Shown here: piece by piece, positions 24,442 to 32,692 of the stretch
How the letters are laid out: each line of letters opens with the position of its first letter
Position numbering within the stretch: the first letter of the stretch is position 1
Assembly: GCA_023957775.1 (NCBI GenBank)
Contig: JAMLGR010000008.1
Location: 117,862 to 181,861 of the forward strand
DNA from: Fimbriimonadaceae bacterium
GTDB taxonomy: Bacteria; Armatimonadota; Fimbriimonadia; Fimbriimonadales; Fimbriimonadaceae
DNA length: 64,000 nucleotides
Reading direction: 5' to 3'
Notes under the pieces: model-generated
Told to the model about the DNA's origin: nothing
What the model saw: only the letters and a program-made list of their open reading frames with translations
Databases searched by the model: none
Translations under genes and position numbers: made by a program

Positions 24442-26046
24442 GTGTTGAAGGCGCTGCCGTTTGACAGCCTGGCCCTAGCCGCCGCGGTGGGGGAGTTGAA
24501 GGCGTGGGAAGGCGCGAAGGTGCAGAAGGCCGTCCAGCCGGACGAGCACACGTTGCTGCTCGAGCTGTACGGGGCCCCCGGCGCGACCGTCCTGTTGCTG
24601 AGCTGGCACCCGCAATTTGCTCGCGCCCACGCAGGGGCGCGCTGGCGCAAAGGGCTGACCCCGCCGCCAGGCTTCTGCGCGGCCTTCCGCGCGCGGGTGG
24701 TGGACGGTCGCATCTCGGGGGTGCGCCAGGTCGGATTCGACCGCATTCTCGAAATCGACATCGAGCACGAGGAGGGGAAGCACCGCATCGTCGCCGAGCT
24801 GATGGGCAAGCACGCGAACGTAATGCTCGTGGGGCCCGACAAGCGCATCGTGGTGGCCGCCAAGCACGTCCCCGCGTCCAAGAGCTCCCGTCCCGTTGTG
24901 GCCGGACACCCGTATGCGAAGCCGCCCTTTCCGCCCCGGCCGCCTCTTTGGAAAGCCCAACCTGGCGACGACCTCCGAGAGTTCGAGGGCGCCTCGCCGT
25001 TTCTAGTGAAGCTGCTCGCGGCGCGGTCGGAACCCGCTTCGGTGGTGGGAGAGTGGGTGCGCGGCGGGTTCTCGCCGGTGACGTCCCCCGGTTGCGGCGC
25101 CTATCCGGTTTCGGTGGCGGCGCTGGGATACGAGGAGGCGCCGATCGGAGACGGGCCCGCCCCGTTCGGGGAGGCCCTCGCCCGACACTTTGCCACCGCG
25201 GCCGCGCACCAGGAGGCCGAGCAGAGGCGCGCGAGTCTGCTCGCCCGGCTCGATCGCGTCCAGATTGCCCGCGAGGCCGCCCTCTCCGACCTCGCGCAGG
25301 CGCTCGATGCGGCGGCCAAGGCCGACAAGCTGCAGCGTCAAGCCGAGCTGATCCTAGCGTACGGCCCGTCGCTGCCCGAAGGCTCTTCGGTTCTCGAAAC
25401 GCACGACTACGAAGGGAACCCGATCACGATCCGCCTCGATCCGGAGAAGAGCTACGTCGAAAACGCCGAGACGTTGTTTCACAAGGCGAAGAAGGCCAAG
25501 GGTGCGAAGGACACGGTGGCCGATCAGAGAAAGCGCCTGGCGGAGGACCTCCGGGAGCTGCTCGCGTTTCGGACCCACGTGGAAACGGCCGAGGGCCCCG
25601 AGGCCCTGCGCACCCTCGAGGAGGAGGCGACCAAACGCCGTTGGCTCCACTCGCAGCGGGTCGCCACGCACGTCAAGGAGGACCGTCCGCACGAGGGGCA
25701 CCGCGTCCGGGAACTTCTGGGCCCGAACGGGTACCGGGTCCTGTACGGCGAGAACGCGACGTCGAACGATTACGTGACCCACCGGCTGGCCCGACCGAAC
25801 GATTTGTGGCTCCACATCCGCGGCTCGACGTCGGCACACGTCGTGATCGTGACGGGCGGCAAGCCAGAGAAGGTTGGTCCGGAGGTGCTTCGATTCGCCG
25901 CCGAAATCGCCGTGAAGAACAGCCCGAGCAAGCACTCCAAATACGTGCCCGTGGACTGGACGCTGAAGAAGTACGTGCGCAAGCCGCGGGGCGCCCCCGC
26001 GGGCACCGCGCTCTACACGCACGAGAAAACCCTCCACGTAGGCTAA
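24442..26046 (+). CDS. NFACT family ribosome quality control protein (RqcH/Rqc2-like)
   Basis: The 534-residue protein has an NFACT-N domain (about 1-180) with the DR motif at Asp100-Arg101 (VGFDRILEI). This motif is needed for tRNA-dependent alanine tailing in RqcH. A helical, coiled-coil-rich middle covers about 240-390. The C-terminal NFACT-R domain contains VLYGENATSNDYVTHRLA, NDLWLHIRGS and KYVPVDWTLKKYVRKP. Family members bind the 50S subunit of stalled ribosomes and extend nascent chains with alanine; older annotations call them fibronectin-binding proteins. It starts at a GTG with only a weak upstream site. The stop overlaps the convergent D-aminoacylase by 4 bases. Confidence 0.88.
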   Translation: MLKALPFDSLALAAAVGELKAWEGAKVQKAVQPDEHTLLLELYGAPGATVLLLSWHPQFARAHAGARWRKGLTPPPGFCAAFRARVVDGRISGVRQVGFDRILEIDIEHEEGKHRIVAELMGKHANVMLVGPDKRIVVAAKHVPASKSSRPVVAGHPYAKPPFPPRPPLWKAQPGDDLREFEGASPFLVKLLAARSEPASVVGEWVRGGFSPVTSPGCGAYPVSVAALGYEEAPIGDGPAPFGEALARHFATAAAHQEAEQRRASLLARLDRVQIAREAALSDLAQALDAAAKADKLQRQAELILAYGPSLPEGSSVLETHDYEGNPITIRLDPEKSYVENAETLFHKAKKAKGAKDTVADQRKRLAEDLRELLAFRTHVETAEGPEALRTLEEEATKRRWLHSQRVATHVKEDRPHEGHRVRELLGPNGYRVLYGENATSNDYVTHRLARPNDLWLHIRGSTSAHVVIVTGGKPEKVGPEVLRFAAEIAVKNSPSKHSKYVPVDWTLKKYVRKPRGAPAGTALYTHEKTLHVG

Positions 26047-27518
26047 GGACCAAGGACCAAGGACGAAGAACGAATCACCGCTCCTCCCGCCCGCACGCCG
26101 GTGGGCTTGCCGTTCGCCAAGGCCAGCGAACCGTCCACGAGCACGTAGCGCACGCCCGTGCTCAGGGCCGTGGGGTCTGCCGCAGTGGCATGGTCGATGA
26201 TGGTGGCGGGGTCGAACACCACGAGGTCGGCGTACGCGCCGACGCGGACGACGCCGCGGTCCGAAAGGTGGAAGGTTTGGGCGGGAAGGGAGGTCATCTT
26301 GCGGATGGCTTCTTGGAGGGAAAGCACGTGTCGCTCGCGCACGAAACGGCCGAGGACCCGCGGGAACGAGCCTGCGCCGCGTGGGTGCGTGCCTCCGAGC
26401 TGGCCGTCGGAAGAGAACATGATCCGCGGGTGGCGCACGAACGTCTCGAGGTCCTCCTCGGTCATGGCTGTCACCGCGACACTCTCCTCGCCGGAACCGC
26501 CCTCGCCGTGCGTCTTCTGCAGGACCTCCTGGACGATCGCGATGGCGTCGCGTCCGGTCGTCGCGGCGATCTCGGCGAGGGTCTTTCCGACCCACGTCTT
26601 CTCGTGCGTGTAGTTGGTGAGGCGGACGTTTTGCGGTCCGCCGACGTCGGCGAACGACTTGACCCAGATCTCCCGCTTCTCCCACTCGCGGCTGGGCGTG
26701 AGCGCGGCCGCGGTGGACTGCCAGAACACGTACGGGTAGACGTCGGCGGTGAGGCGCGGACCCAGGAGCGCCGTGGCGCGGGACGCCTTGCCCCACACGG
26801 CGGCGGAGCCGAGTTTGATGTGCGAGATTTGGGCGGGAAGATTCCCCTCGCGCGAAATGCGGCGCAGTTCGTCGAACGCCTCGAACGCCTTGTCTGCCTC
26901 GTCGCGCACGTGGCTGATGTACATCCCGCCGAAGGGAGAGGCCGCCTTGGCAAGCGCGACCAGCTCCTCGGTGTTGGAGTAGTAGCCGGGGTCGTACTCC
27001 AGGCCCGACGACAGCCCGAGCGCGCCCGCCCTCATGTCCGCCTCCACGAGGGCCTGCATCCGGACGATCTCCTCGGGAGTTGCCGCGCGTTTGTACTCTT
27101 CGCCCAGGACCTTGCGCCGGATGCCTCCGTGGCCGGAGAAGAGGGCGAAGTGGATCGCGGGCTTGACTGAGTTCAGGTGCGCGATCTGGTCGGCGACGGG
27201 CGCGGACCAGGCGCCGTCTTGGCCCACCACGGCGGTGGTGATTCCTTGGGTGAGCTGACTTTCCGCCAGGGGGTCTTTTTCGATGCCCCCGTCGGCGTGG
27301 GAGTGCGCATCGATGAAACCGGGGGCGACCACGAGCCCCTTGGCGAGCAGGATCCGGTCACCGACGCGGTCGCTCAGACGGGGCGCGATGGCGACGATGC
27401 GGTCGCCCTCGATCCTCACATCCGCGACGTAGGGAAGACCGCCAAGCCCGTCGACGACCGTGCCGCCGCGGATCAGCGTGCCGGTGGACACGAGGGTGAG
27501 GGCAAGGAGGGACAGCAT
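26043..27518 (-). CDS. N-acyl-D-amino-acid deacylase / D-aminoacylase family amidohydrolase, probably exported
   Basis: The 491-residue protein has a short hydrophobic N-terminus (LSLLALTLVSTGT) and an amidohydrolase barrel. The first metal ligands are in FIDAHSHAD (near 70), followed by GLSSGLEYDPGYYS, MYISHVRDE (near 200), QISHIK and the catalytic-Asp region FSSDGQ (near 370). This order matches D-aminoacylases, which release D-amino acids from N-acyl forms; dihydroorotase-like activities are less likely. The final SSSLVLGP residues are encoded by an R2 intergenic repeat, so the natural C-terminus was probably reshaped. A TAGCGT box lies 6 bases before the ATG. Confidence 0.82.
   Translation of the reverse strand: MLSLLALTLVSTGTLIRGGTVVDGLGGLPYVADVRIEGDRIVAIAPRLSDRVGDRILLAKGLVVAPGFIDAHSHADGGIEKDPLAESQLTQGITTAVVGQDGAWSAPVADQIAHLNSVKPAIHFALFSGHGGIRRKVLGEEYKRAATPEEIVRMQALVEADMRAGALGLSSGLEYDPGYYSNTEELVALAKAASPFGGMYISHVRDEADKAFEAFDELRRISREGNLPAQISHIKLGSAAVWGKASRATALLGPRLTADVYPYVFWQSTAAALTPSREWEKREIWVKSFADVGGPQNVRLTNYTHEKTWVGKTLAEIAATTGRDAIAIVQEVLQKTHGEGGSGEESVAVTAMTEEDLETFVRHPRIMFSSDGQLGGTHPRGAGSFPRVLGRFVRERHVLSLQEAIRKMTSLPAQTFHLSDRGVVRVGAYADLVVFDPATIIDHATAADPTALSTGVRYVLVDGSLALANGKPTGVRAGGAVIRSSSLVLGP
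26046..26072. repeat. Repeat family R2 units at the NFACT / D-aminoacylase junction
   Basis: Three AAGGACCAAGGACGAAG-type units separate two convergent stops and supply the last codons of the D-aminoacylase. Confidence 0.85.
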
Positions 27519-27524
27519 GGTTCT

Positions 27525-27530
27525 ACGCTA
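27525..27530 (-). promoter_or_regulatory. -10 hexamer TAGCGT, 6 bases before the start (leaderless)
   Basis: TAGCGT on the minus strand ends exactly 6 bases before the ATG at 27518; no ribosome-binding site is seen. Confidence 0.45.
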
Positions 27531-27552
27531 CCACGGGCAGTTCGCTGCGCTC

Positions 27553-27689
27553 ACAGCCCCTCACCCCCTGCCCCCTCTCCCCCAGAGGGGCGAGGGGGTT
27601 TCTTGGCTCAGCCACAGCCTCTCCCCCAGAGGGGCGAGGGGCTCCGGACCTCCAACGACCAACGACCAACGACCAACGACAAACGACCA
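27553..27689. repeat. Composite repeat block: R4 units followed by an R1 array
   Basis: A full R4 unit with its CCCCAGAGGGG inverted core, a second partial R4 unit at 27617-27640 and five ACCAACG/ACAAACG R1 heptamers fill the gap. They lie between the D-aminoacylase promoter and the 3' end of the debranching-enzyme gene. Confidence 0.85.
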
Positions 27690-27696
27690 GCGCCCC

Positions 27697-29589
27697 CTAC
27701 TCCCCGCCTGCATCCTCGATCCAGGCTCGCAGGATCTCCGCGACGCTCCAGGCTTGCCAGGGGCAGCCGCCGGGGCGGTGGGGCGAATCGCCGTCGTACA
27801 CCTCGGCGATGCCGCCGAGGCCGTACTCCGACAGCATTTCGCGGGTGCCCTTCAGCACCCGCCTCGCCTCTAGGCGATCGCCCGTCAGCTTCACGAGCGC
27901 TGTCGCATAGGGGCCGATCAGCCACGGCCAGACCGTGCCCTGATGGTACGCCGCGTCCAGTTCGGACAGCGGGCCCTCGAAGCGGCCGTGGTAGCCGGAA
28001 GCCTTCGGGCCAAGGGTGCGCAGCCCGTAGGGAGTCAGGAGTTCCCGTTCGACCGTCTGCAGGGCCCTGACCGCATGCTCGCCCGTCGCAGGGGAGAAGG
28101 GCAGCGCCATCGCGAGGACCTGGTTGGGGCGCAGGGAGGCGTCGCTCGGATCCACCGTGTCGAGGTAGTGGCCCTGCGATTCGGACCAAAAGCGATCTCG
28201 AAACGAGGCCTCGGCCCGGTCGGCCAACGTGGCAAACGGTGTTGGGTCCTCGCCGAGCCGCTCGGCGAGCCACGCCGCAACGCGCAGGGCGTTGACCCAG
28301 AGCCCGTTGACTTCGACGGGCTTGCCATGCCTCGGGGTGACGACCCACTGTCCGACCTTGGCATCCATCCAGGTGAGCTGCACGCCGACTTCGCCTTGGC
28401 GCAGGAGGCCGTCCTTGGGGTCCACGCCGATTCCAAAGAGCGTGCCGCGCACGTGCCAGTCCACCACGTCGCGAATCGCCCGCATCATCTCGGCCGCCAG
28501 GTCGGGGTCCCACTCGCGATCCAGCGTCTTGTAGATCGCATTGACGAACCAGAGGGTCGCGTCCACGGTGTTGTACTCGGGCTGGCCGCCGTGCTCGACG
28601 AAGCGGTTGGGGATGAGGCCCTGGTGCATCTGGGACGCGTAGGCGCGCAGGATCGACCGCGCGTCCTCGACGTCTCCGCCGACCAGGCAGATGCCGGGGA
28701 GGGCGATCATCGTGTCTCGGCCCCAGTCCGTGAACCAGGGATATCCCGCGATCAGCGTCGATCGCTGGGGCGTCCGAACGACGAACCGGCGGCAAGCGTC
28801 GCGAAGCCATGGCGCGAGCAGGTGGGACGGCGCCTCGCTCGGCGCCTCGGTGGGTGTGCCGGGCGCCTCGAGGGTCGAGGCGACCAGAACCGCGTCCTCC
28901 CCGGGCAGGAGTTCCCACTTCAGTTCACACGGACAGTAGAGGTCCTGGCGTGCCTGAAGTCCCCTCTCCAGTTCGCGCATGTGCTCGAACCGGTAGTACC
29001 AACCCTGGACGGGAATGCGCTGGGCTCCCTCGTGGACGAGGTGGAGCGAGACGCCCCGATGCGTCAGAACGGTCTGGCCCTTGGGGAAGACGAGGTGGTC
29101 GGGGTACGCCTCGCTCGCTTCGAAATCGGCGTGGTGGGACCGGTGGCAGACCAAGGGGCGCAACGTGAGCTGGAACGGCTGCTCCCCGACGTTGGAGAAG
29201 GTGATGGCGGCGGTGTTTTCTCCCGGCACCATCTCGATCCGCTTGCGGACGATCGCCCCCGCGGCCTTCCAAACCCACTCCACGGAAGCGCCACACGAGA
29301 ACGAGTCCAGGTAGAGGTATCCCCCAGGATTCAGCGCTCCCGGGTACTGGTTCGTCGAGATGCCGACCGGAGAGCCGTCGGTCTGGATATAGGCGTCGAG
29401 GTTCGCCAAGAGCAGCGTGCGGCCCGTCGGGGGTGTGATCGCCGCCACCAGGTGCCCATGGTAACGGCGCGTGTTGGCGCAGGATACGGTGCCCATCGCA
29501 TACCCACCCAGACCGTTGGTGAGCAGCCATTCCCGGTTAGAGGCCAACTCGAAGTTCCGGCAAGCCGCCGCATCGAGGGTGTAGACCAT
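27697..29589 (-). CDS. Glycogen debranching enzyme, bacterial/archaeal type (amylo-alpha-1,6-glucosidase, GH133-like)
   Basis: The 630-residue protein has the GDE_N beta-sandwich with NGLGGYAMGTVSCANTRRYHG near its N-terminus. The C-terminal six-hairpin catalytic domain starts near 270 with GYPWFTDWGRDTMIALPG. Other family marks are ATLWFVNAIY, GKPVEVNGLWVNAL and YHQGTVWPWLIGPY. It cleaves alpha-1,6 branch points of glycogen in the cytoplasm. The start at 29589 is chosen because the GDE_N homology begins at once and an AGGG site precedes it; the frame extends 50 codons further upstream without support. With the GH15 enzyme it could complete glucan breakdown. Confidence 0.9.
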   Translation of the reverse strand: MVYTLDAAACRNFELASNREWLLTNGLGGYAMGTVSCANTRRYHGHLVAAITPPTGRTLLLANLDAYIQTDGSPVGISTNQYPGALNPGGYLYLDSFSCGASVEWVWKAAGAIVRKRIEMVPGENTAAITFSNVGEQPFQLTLRPLVCHRSHHADFEASEAYPDHLVFPKGQTVLTHRGVSLHLVHEGAQRIPVQGWYYRFEHMRELERGLQARQDLYCPCELKWELLPGEDAVLVASTLEAPGTPTEAPSEAPSHLLAPWLRDACRRFVVRTPQRSTLIAGYPWFTDWGRDTMIALPGICLVGGDVEDARSILRAYASQMHQGLIPNRFVEHGGQPEYNTVDATLWFVNAIYKTLDREWDPDLAAEMMRAIRDVVDWHVRGTLFGIGVDPKDGLLRQGEVGVQLTWMDAKVGQWVVTPRHGKPVEVNGLWVNALRVAAWLAERLGEDPTPFATLADRAEASFRDRFWSESQGHYLDTVDPSDASLRPNQVLAMALPFSPATGEHAVRALQTVERELLTPYGLRTLGPKASGYHGRFEGPLSELDAAYHQGTVWPWLIGPYATALVKLTGDRLEARRVLKGTREMLSEYGLGGIAEVYDGDSPHRPGGCPWQAWSVAEILRAWIEDAGGE

Positions 29590-29720
29590 CTCATCCCTAG
29601 TATGGGGGGACCGAAGAAGGTCCTGCACGGAACTGCGCAAATTGCCAGGGTCTTTCTGCGCGAGATGCGGCATAGAGCCCGTAGACCTGCGAGGCGGGAA
29701 TCGGGAGAGGGGGAAGACAG

Positions 29721-29933
29721 ATGGAGTTGTCGGAAGCAAAGGCGTACGAAGGGCAGCACCTCTCGCTCACCTGGCGGAACCGGAAGGGGGACGAGGTGAC
29801 GCAAGTGGTGGACGTCGTTCAGGTGGCGTTCGTGCCCATGTACGGTCCGTGTTTCGTCACGGATGCCGGCAACATCGCGCTCGACCGCGTCGTTTCGCTG
29901 ACCCCTCAGGCTCCGCTTCGACGCGCGGCGTAA
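29721..29933 (+). CDS. Small protein of unknown function
   Basis: The 70-residue protein is acidic at the start and predicted beta-rich (EGQHLSLTWRNRKGDEVTQVVDVVQVAFV), with no membrane segment or signal. A GAGGGGGA site 6-10 bases upstream supports the ATG. It is divergent from the debranching enzyme. I recognise no family. Confidence 0.6.
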   Translation: MELSEAKAYEGQHLSLTWRNRKGDEVTQVVDVVQVAFVPMYGPCFVTDAGNIALDRVVSLTPQAPLRRAA

Positions 29934-29977
29934 GGAGCGTGATGATTCCGGGCTCGTGTTGCCGATGCACGCCCGTC

Positions 29978-30074
29978 GAGCGGGCGTGGCACCTCCTAGT
30001 GTCTCCTAGCTCCTCCGGGGCACCTCCCGAGCGGGCGTGGCACCTCCTAGTGCCTCCTTGCACCTCCGGGGCAC
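29978..30074. repeat. 51-base tandem direct repeat (R6), two copies
   Basis: Two copies of a unit starting GAGCGGGCGTGGCACCTCCT begin 51 bases apart (29978 and 30029) and differ at a few positions. They lie between the small protein gene and the LptD-like gene. No similar unit is seen elsewhere in the window. Confidence 0.8.
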
Positions 30075-30087
30075 TTTGAGAGCCCCG

Positions 30088-31599
30088 CTATTCTTGGTTC
30101 GTACGCCGCACTTTGCGGTTCTGGAGCGCTTCGACGAGGCGATCGATGCGCATGCGGAGGCCGAAGCGGTACTCGGACGGAATGTCGCGAAAAACCACGA
30201 ACGCTTCGAAGCACCCCATCACCTGCGACGCGGAGTACTGACGGTCGATCCACGTGCGGGTCGAGGGATCCCACTTGGTCAGGTAGCTGAGTTTGCGCGG
30301 TCCGAGGGTGAGGTCGGCGCGCAGATGCACGCCTCGCGGTATCAGGAGCCTATCGGCCTCGAAGTCGGGAGTCCCGACCTCGACGGAATCCGAGTAGGCC
30401 ACGCCGACAGTCAACCCGTTGGCGGGGTGGGCGACCACACCCACCAGCGCGCGGCCCCAACCGTAGGTCCTCACGTTCGAACCGAACAGCGAAGTGTCCA
30501 CCCGAAAAACCCCTTCGAAACCCGGTCCCAGACTCCAAGGTTTCGGGCCCGCCGCAAGCGAGGTCGCGAAACGGGTTACTTGGTTGCCGCCGTCCTCGGC
30601 GATCTTTTGGAGGCGCGTGCTCACGGTGGCATCCCAGTTGCGGGCCTGCAATCCCACGTCCCAAGCAAATTCGAGCGGCTTGTCGAAAGTGCCGCCCGGG
30701 CGTCTCGCCACGGGGCTCTTGTTCCAGTACGAGCCCACGGACCAGGTGTTGCGGGGTTGGTGGAGCCGCGCCTGGCCCTGCTGCGGCGTGAGAACGGTGA
30801 CGTTTTCGAAGTAGTCTCCTCGGAAGCGCTCGTCAAGGTCTGAGCTCGTCGTCAGCTTCGATCCCGACTCGGGAGGAACCGTGCTCTGGGCGAAGGCCAG
30901 TCCGTAACTGGGAAGGCGGGTCTTGAACGAGCTGAGGGAACCGGTGACGGCCGAGCTTTCGCCGATGAGGAACGTGCTGCTCCAAGTGACGCCGACGCCC
31001 TCTCCGGGTCTTTGCGAGATCGAAGGCGGATTCAGGCCGGTCGCGCGGCGATCGAGGCTGAACGTCGCACGGGGGAAGGTCGGCAGATTCGCCCCGAACA
31101 CGCTGATGCGGGGTCGGTAGAGCACGCCGCGCCGGCCCGGCTCGATCACGACGCGCGGGGAACGGAGGCGGACGGGTGCATTCGGACCCTCGCAAGGGGT
31201 GCCTTCGGCGTCGATCAGCTCCCACCGCGTCGGCGAAATCACCAGCTTTTTCGCCCGGACCGAGAGGTCGAGCACCCGCATCTCGATGTTGGCCGCTTCG
31301 CCCGTCTTGTTCTTCCAGTCGAAGTGCAGGGAGTCGGCGTTCGCCGTGCCGTCGGGATCCACCAACACGACGTCGCCCTTGGCCTCGCCCCACCTCTCCC
31401 CCTCGGCCAGGTGCAGTTCGAGGGTCTTGGCGTGGATCGTCGTGGGGCCATAGCGAACCTCCACGCCGTCCGAGAACGTGGCGACTTGAGTCTCGAGGTC
31501 GACGGTCTTTCGGTGCCACGTGACCGTCAGCGTCTCGTCGATGCGCTCGACGCTGGGGGATTGGAGGAGGGAACAAGGCACGAACCAGGGCCACGCCAC
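30088..31599 (-). CDS. LptD/OstA-like outer-membrane protein
   Basis: From a GTG at 31599 the product has 503 residues. A short hydrophobic signal-like start (AWPWFVPCSLLQ) leads into an OstA/LptA-like beta-jelly-roll repeat (VATFSDGVEVRYGPTTIHAKTLELHL, then GDVVLVDPDGTANADSLHFD). A larger C-terminal part of alternating hydrophobic strands is consistent with a beta-barrel. LptD inserts lipopolysaccharide into the outer leaflet. This protein is shorter than the roughly 750-residue proteobacterial form, as is common outside Proteobacteria. The start is uncertain: the frame is open to 31713, which would overlap the divergent sigma gene. A TACACT box lies 8 bases before 31599. Confidence 0.7.
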   Translation of the reverse strand: MAWPWFVPCSLLQSPSVERIDETLTVTWHRKTVDLETQVATFSDGVEVRYGPTTIHAKTLELHLAEGERWGEAKGDVVLVDPDGTANADSLHFDWKNKTGEAANIEMRVLDLSVRAKKLVISPTRWELIDAEGTPCEGPNAPVRLRSPRVVIEPGRRGVLYRPRISVFGANLPTFPRATFSLDRRATGLNPPSISQRPGEGVGVTWSSTFLIGESSAVTGSLSSFKTRLPSYGLAFAQSTVPPESGSKLTTSSDLDERFRGDYFENVTVLTPQQGQARLHQPRNTWSVGSYWNKSPVARRPGGTFDKPLEFAWDVGLQARNWDATVSTRLQKIAEDGGNQVTRFATSLAAGPKPWSLGPGFEGVFRVDTSLFGSNVRTYGWGRALVGVVAHPANGLTVGVAYSDSVEVGTPDFEADRLLIPRGVHLRADLTLGPRKLSYLTKWDPSTRTWIDRQYSASQVMGCFEAFVVFRDIPSEYRFGLRMRIDRLVEALQNRKVRRTNQE

Positions 31600-31657
31600 G
31601 GTTGGGCGAGTGTACCGTTCGCCGCATGCGGAGCCTCGACGGCAGGATCCGAACAGT

Positions 31658-31686
31658 TTGGGCCTTTCGACCCGTCGTGATATAGT
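31658..31686 (+). promoter_or_regulatory. Promoter TTGGGC-17 bp-TATAGT before the ECF sigma operon
   Basis: TTGGGC (31658-31663) and TATAGT (31681-31686) are spaced by 17 bp. The expected transcript start is about 31693, only 8 bases before the ATG at 31701. The GGAG at 31688-31691 would then lie upstream of the message. Either translation starts at the internal ATG 31716 or another promoter is used. Confidence 0.5.
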
Positions 31687-31700
31687 AGGAGCCAAAGCAG

Positions 31701-32255
31701 ATGGTCGATGCAAAAATGCTCTCCATACCGATTGATCCCGCGGCCCTCGAGCTGCACTGGGTCGCCCGTTGCCGCGAAGGCGACGAAACGGCGCTTGGTT
31801 ACCTGATCGATCGGCACCGCCAGCGCCTCGTGCGCACGGCGACCAACCTCTTGCGCGATCGCCACGAGGCGGAAGATGTCGCCCAAGAGGCGTTTCTGAA
31901 GGCTTTCCGGGAACTGGGGCGCCTTCGTGAAGACCGCGCGTTCTCGGGCTACTTGTATCGCATCTGCGTCCGACTCTGCATGGATCGCCTGCGCCTGAAG
32001 CGGGCTGAACCCGCCGAGTTGGAGGCCGTCCAGCCCCACGAGGGTGGAAGCGTCGAAAACCGGGTCGTGATCGAGAAGGTGCTCAATCAGTTGCCTTACG
32101 ATTTGCGAACGACCCTGGTGTTGCGCGAGATCGAGCAGCTTTCCTACGAGGAAGTGGCGGACGTGATGCGCGTTCCGATCGGGACCGTGCGTTCGAGGCT
32201 CCACACCGCGCGCGAGCGTTTTCGCGTGCTCTGGCTGGAGGCCATGGCCGAGTGA
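31701..32255 (+). CDS. ECF-type RNA polymerase sigma factor
   Basis: The 184-residue protein has region 2 (about 25-95; LIDRHRQRLVRTATNLLRDRHEAEDVAQEAFLKAF) and region 4 (about 120-175; LPYDLRTTLVLREIEQLSYEEVADVM, then PIGTVRSRLHTARERF), the two domains of group 4 sigma factors. It redirects RNA polymerase to a stress or envelope regulon. The gene overlaps the downstream putative anti-sigma gene by GTGA, as is usual for ECF/anti-sigma pairs. The LptD-like gene is divergent. It heads a run of six abutting genes reaching 37749. Confidence 0.92.
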   Translation: MVDAKMLSIPIDPAALELHWVARCREGDETALGYLIDRHRQRLVRTATNLLRDRHEAEDVAQEAFLKAFRELGRLREDRAFSGYLYRICVRLCMDRLRLKRAEPAELEAVQPHEGGSVENRVVIEKVLNQLPYDLRTTLVLREIEQLSYEEVADVMRVPIGTVRSRLHTARERFRVLWLEAMAE

Positions 32256-32692
32256 AGAGCCGTTTGTTCGGTTGTTCGAAATTCCGTAGGCTCACCAGCG
32301 ATCGTATGGACCGATCGCTGTCGAGCGGCCAACTGCGTTTCCTCGACCGCCACCGCGCCGTTTGCAGCGTCTGCGCGCGCGCCGAGGAGGAGGCGCACGA
32401 CGCCTTGAAGATGCTGCGCCTCGCGATCCTCGAGCCGGAATCCGATCCCGGATTCGGCCATCGCGTGCTGCGCCGCGCGCGGGTCCAGTCCGTGCGAGCC
32501 AAGTTCGGCTACTGGTCGCCCGCGGTGTTCGGCGCGGCGATCGCAGGCATCGCCATCCTCGCTGCGCTCCAGATGATCGCCAACTCGTCCCATCTGCCGG
32601 CCATCCGCGTGCCTGGCGCCAATGGGCCGGAGATGACCCGTCGCGATCCTGTGTTCCCGCGCCTCGACACCACGGTTCGCGCCGTGCGATGA
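32252..32692 (+). CDS. Putative zinc-finger anti-sigma factor, single-pass membrane protein
   Basis: The 146-residue protein starts at a GTG that overlaps the sigma-factor stop. It contains HRAVCSVC (His34, Cys38, Cys41), the HxxxCxxC core of ZAS-type anti-sigma factors. A membrane helix at about 88-110 (WSPAVFGAAIAGIAILAALQ) is followed by a short extracytoplasmic tail. This is the expected layout for a membrane-tethered inhibitor of the sigma factor encoded just upstream. Confidence 0.75.
   Translation: MKSRLFGCSKFRRLTSDRMDRSLSSGQLRFLDRHRAVCSVCARAEEEAHDALKMLRLAILEPESDPGFGHRVLRRARVQSVRAKFGYWSPAVFGAAIAGIAILAALQMIANSSHLPAIRVPGANGPEMTRRDPVFPRLDTTVRAVR

Noticed and set aside
29978..30074. 51-base tandem unit considered as a CRISPR or att duplication
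   Set aside because: Only two contiguous copies without spacers, and no integrase or element boundary nearby.
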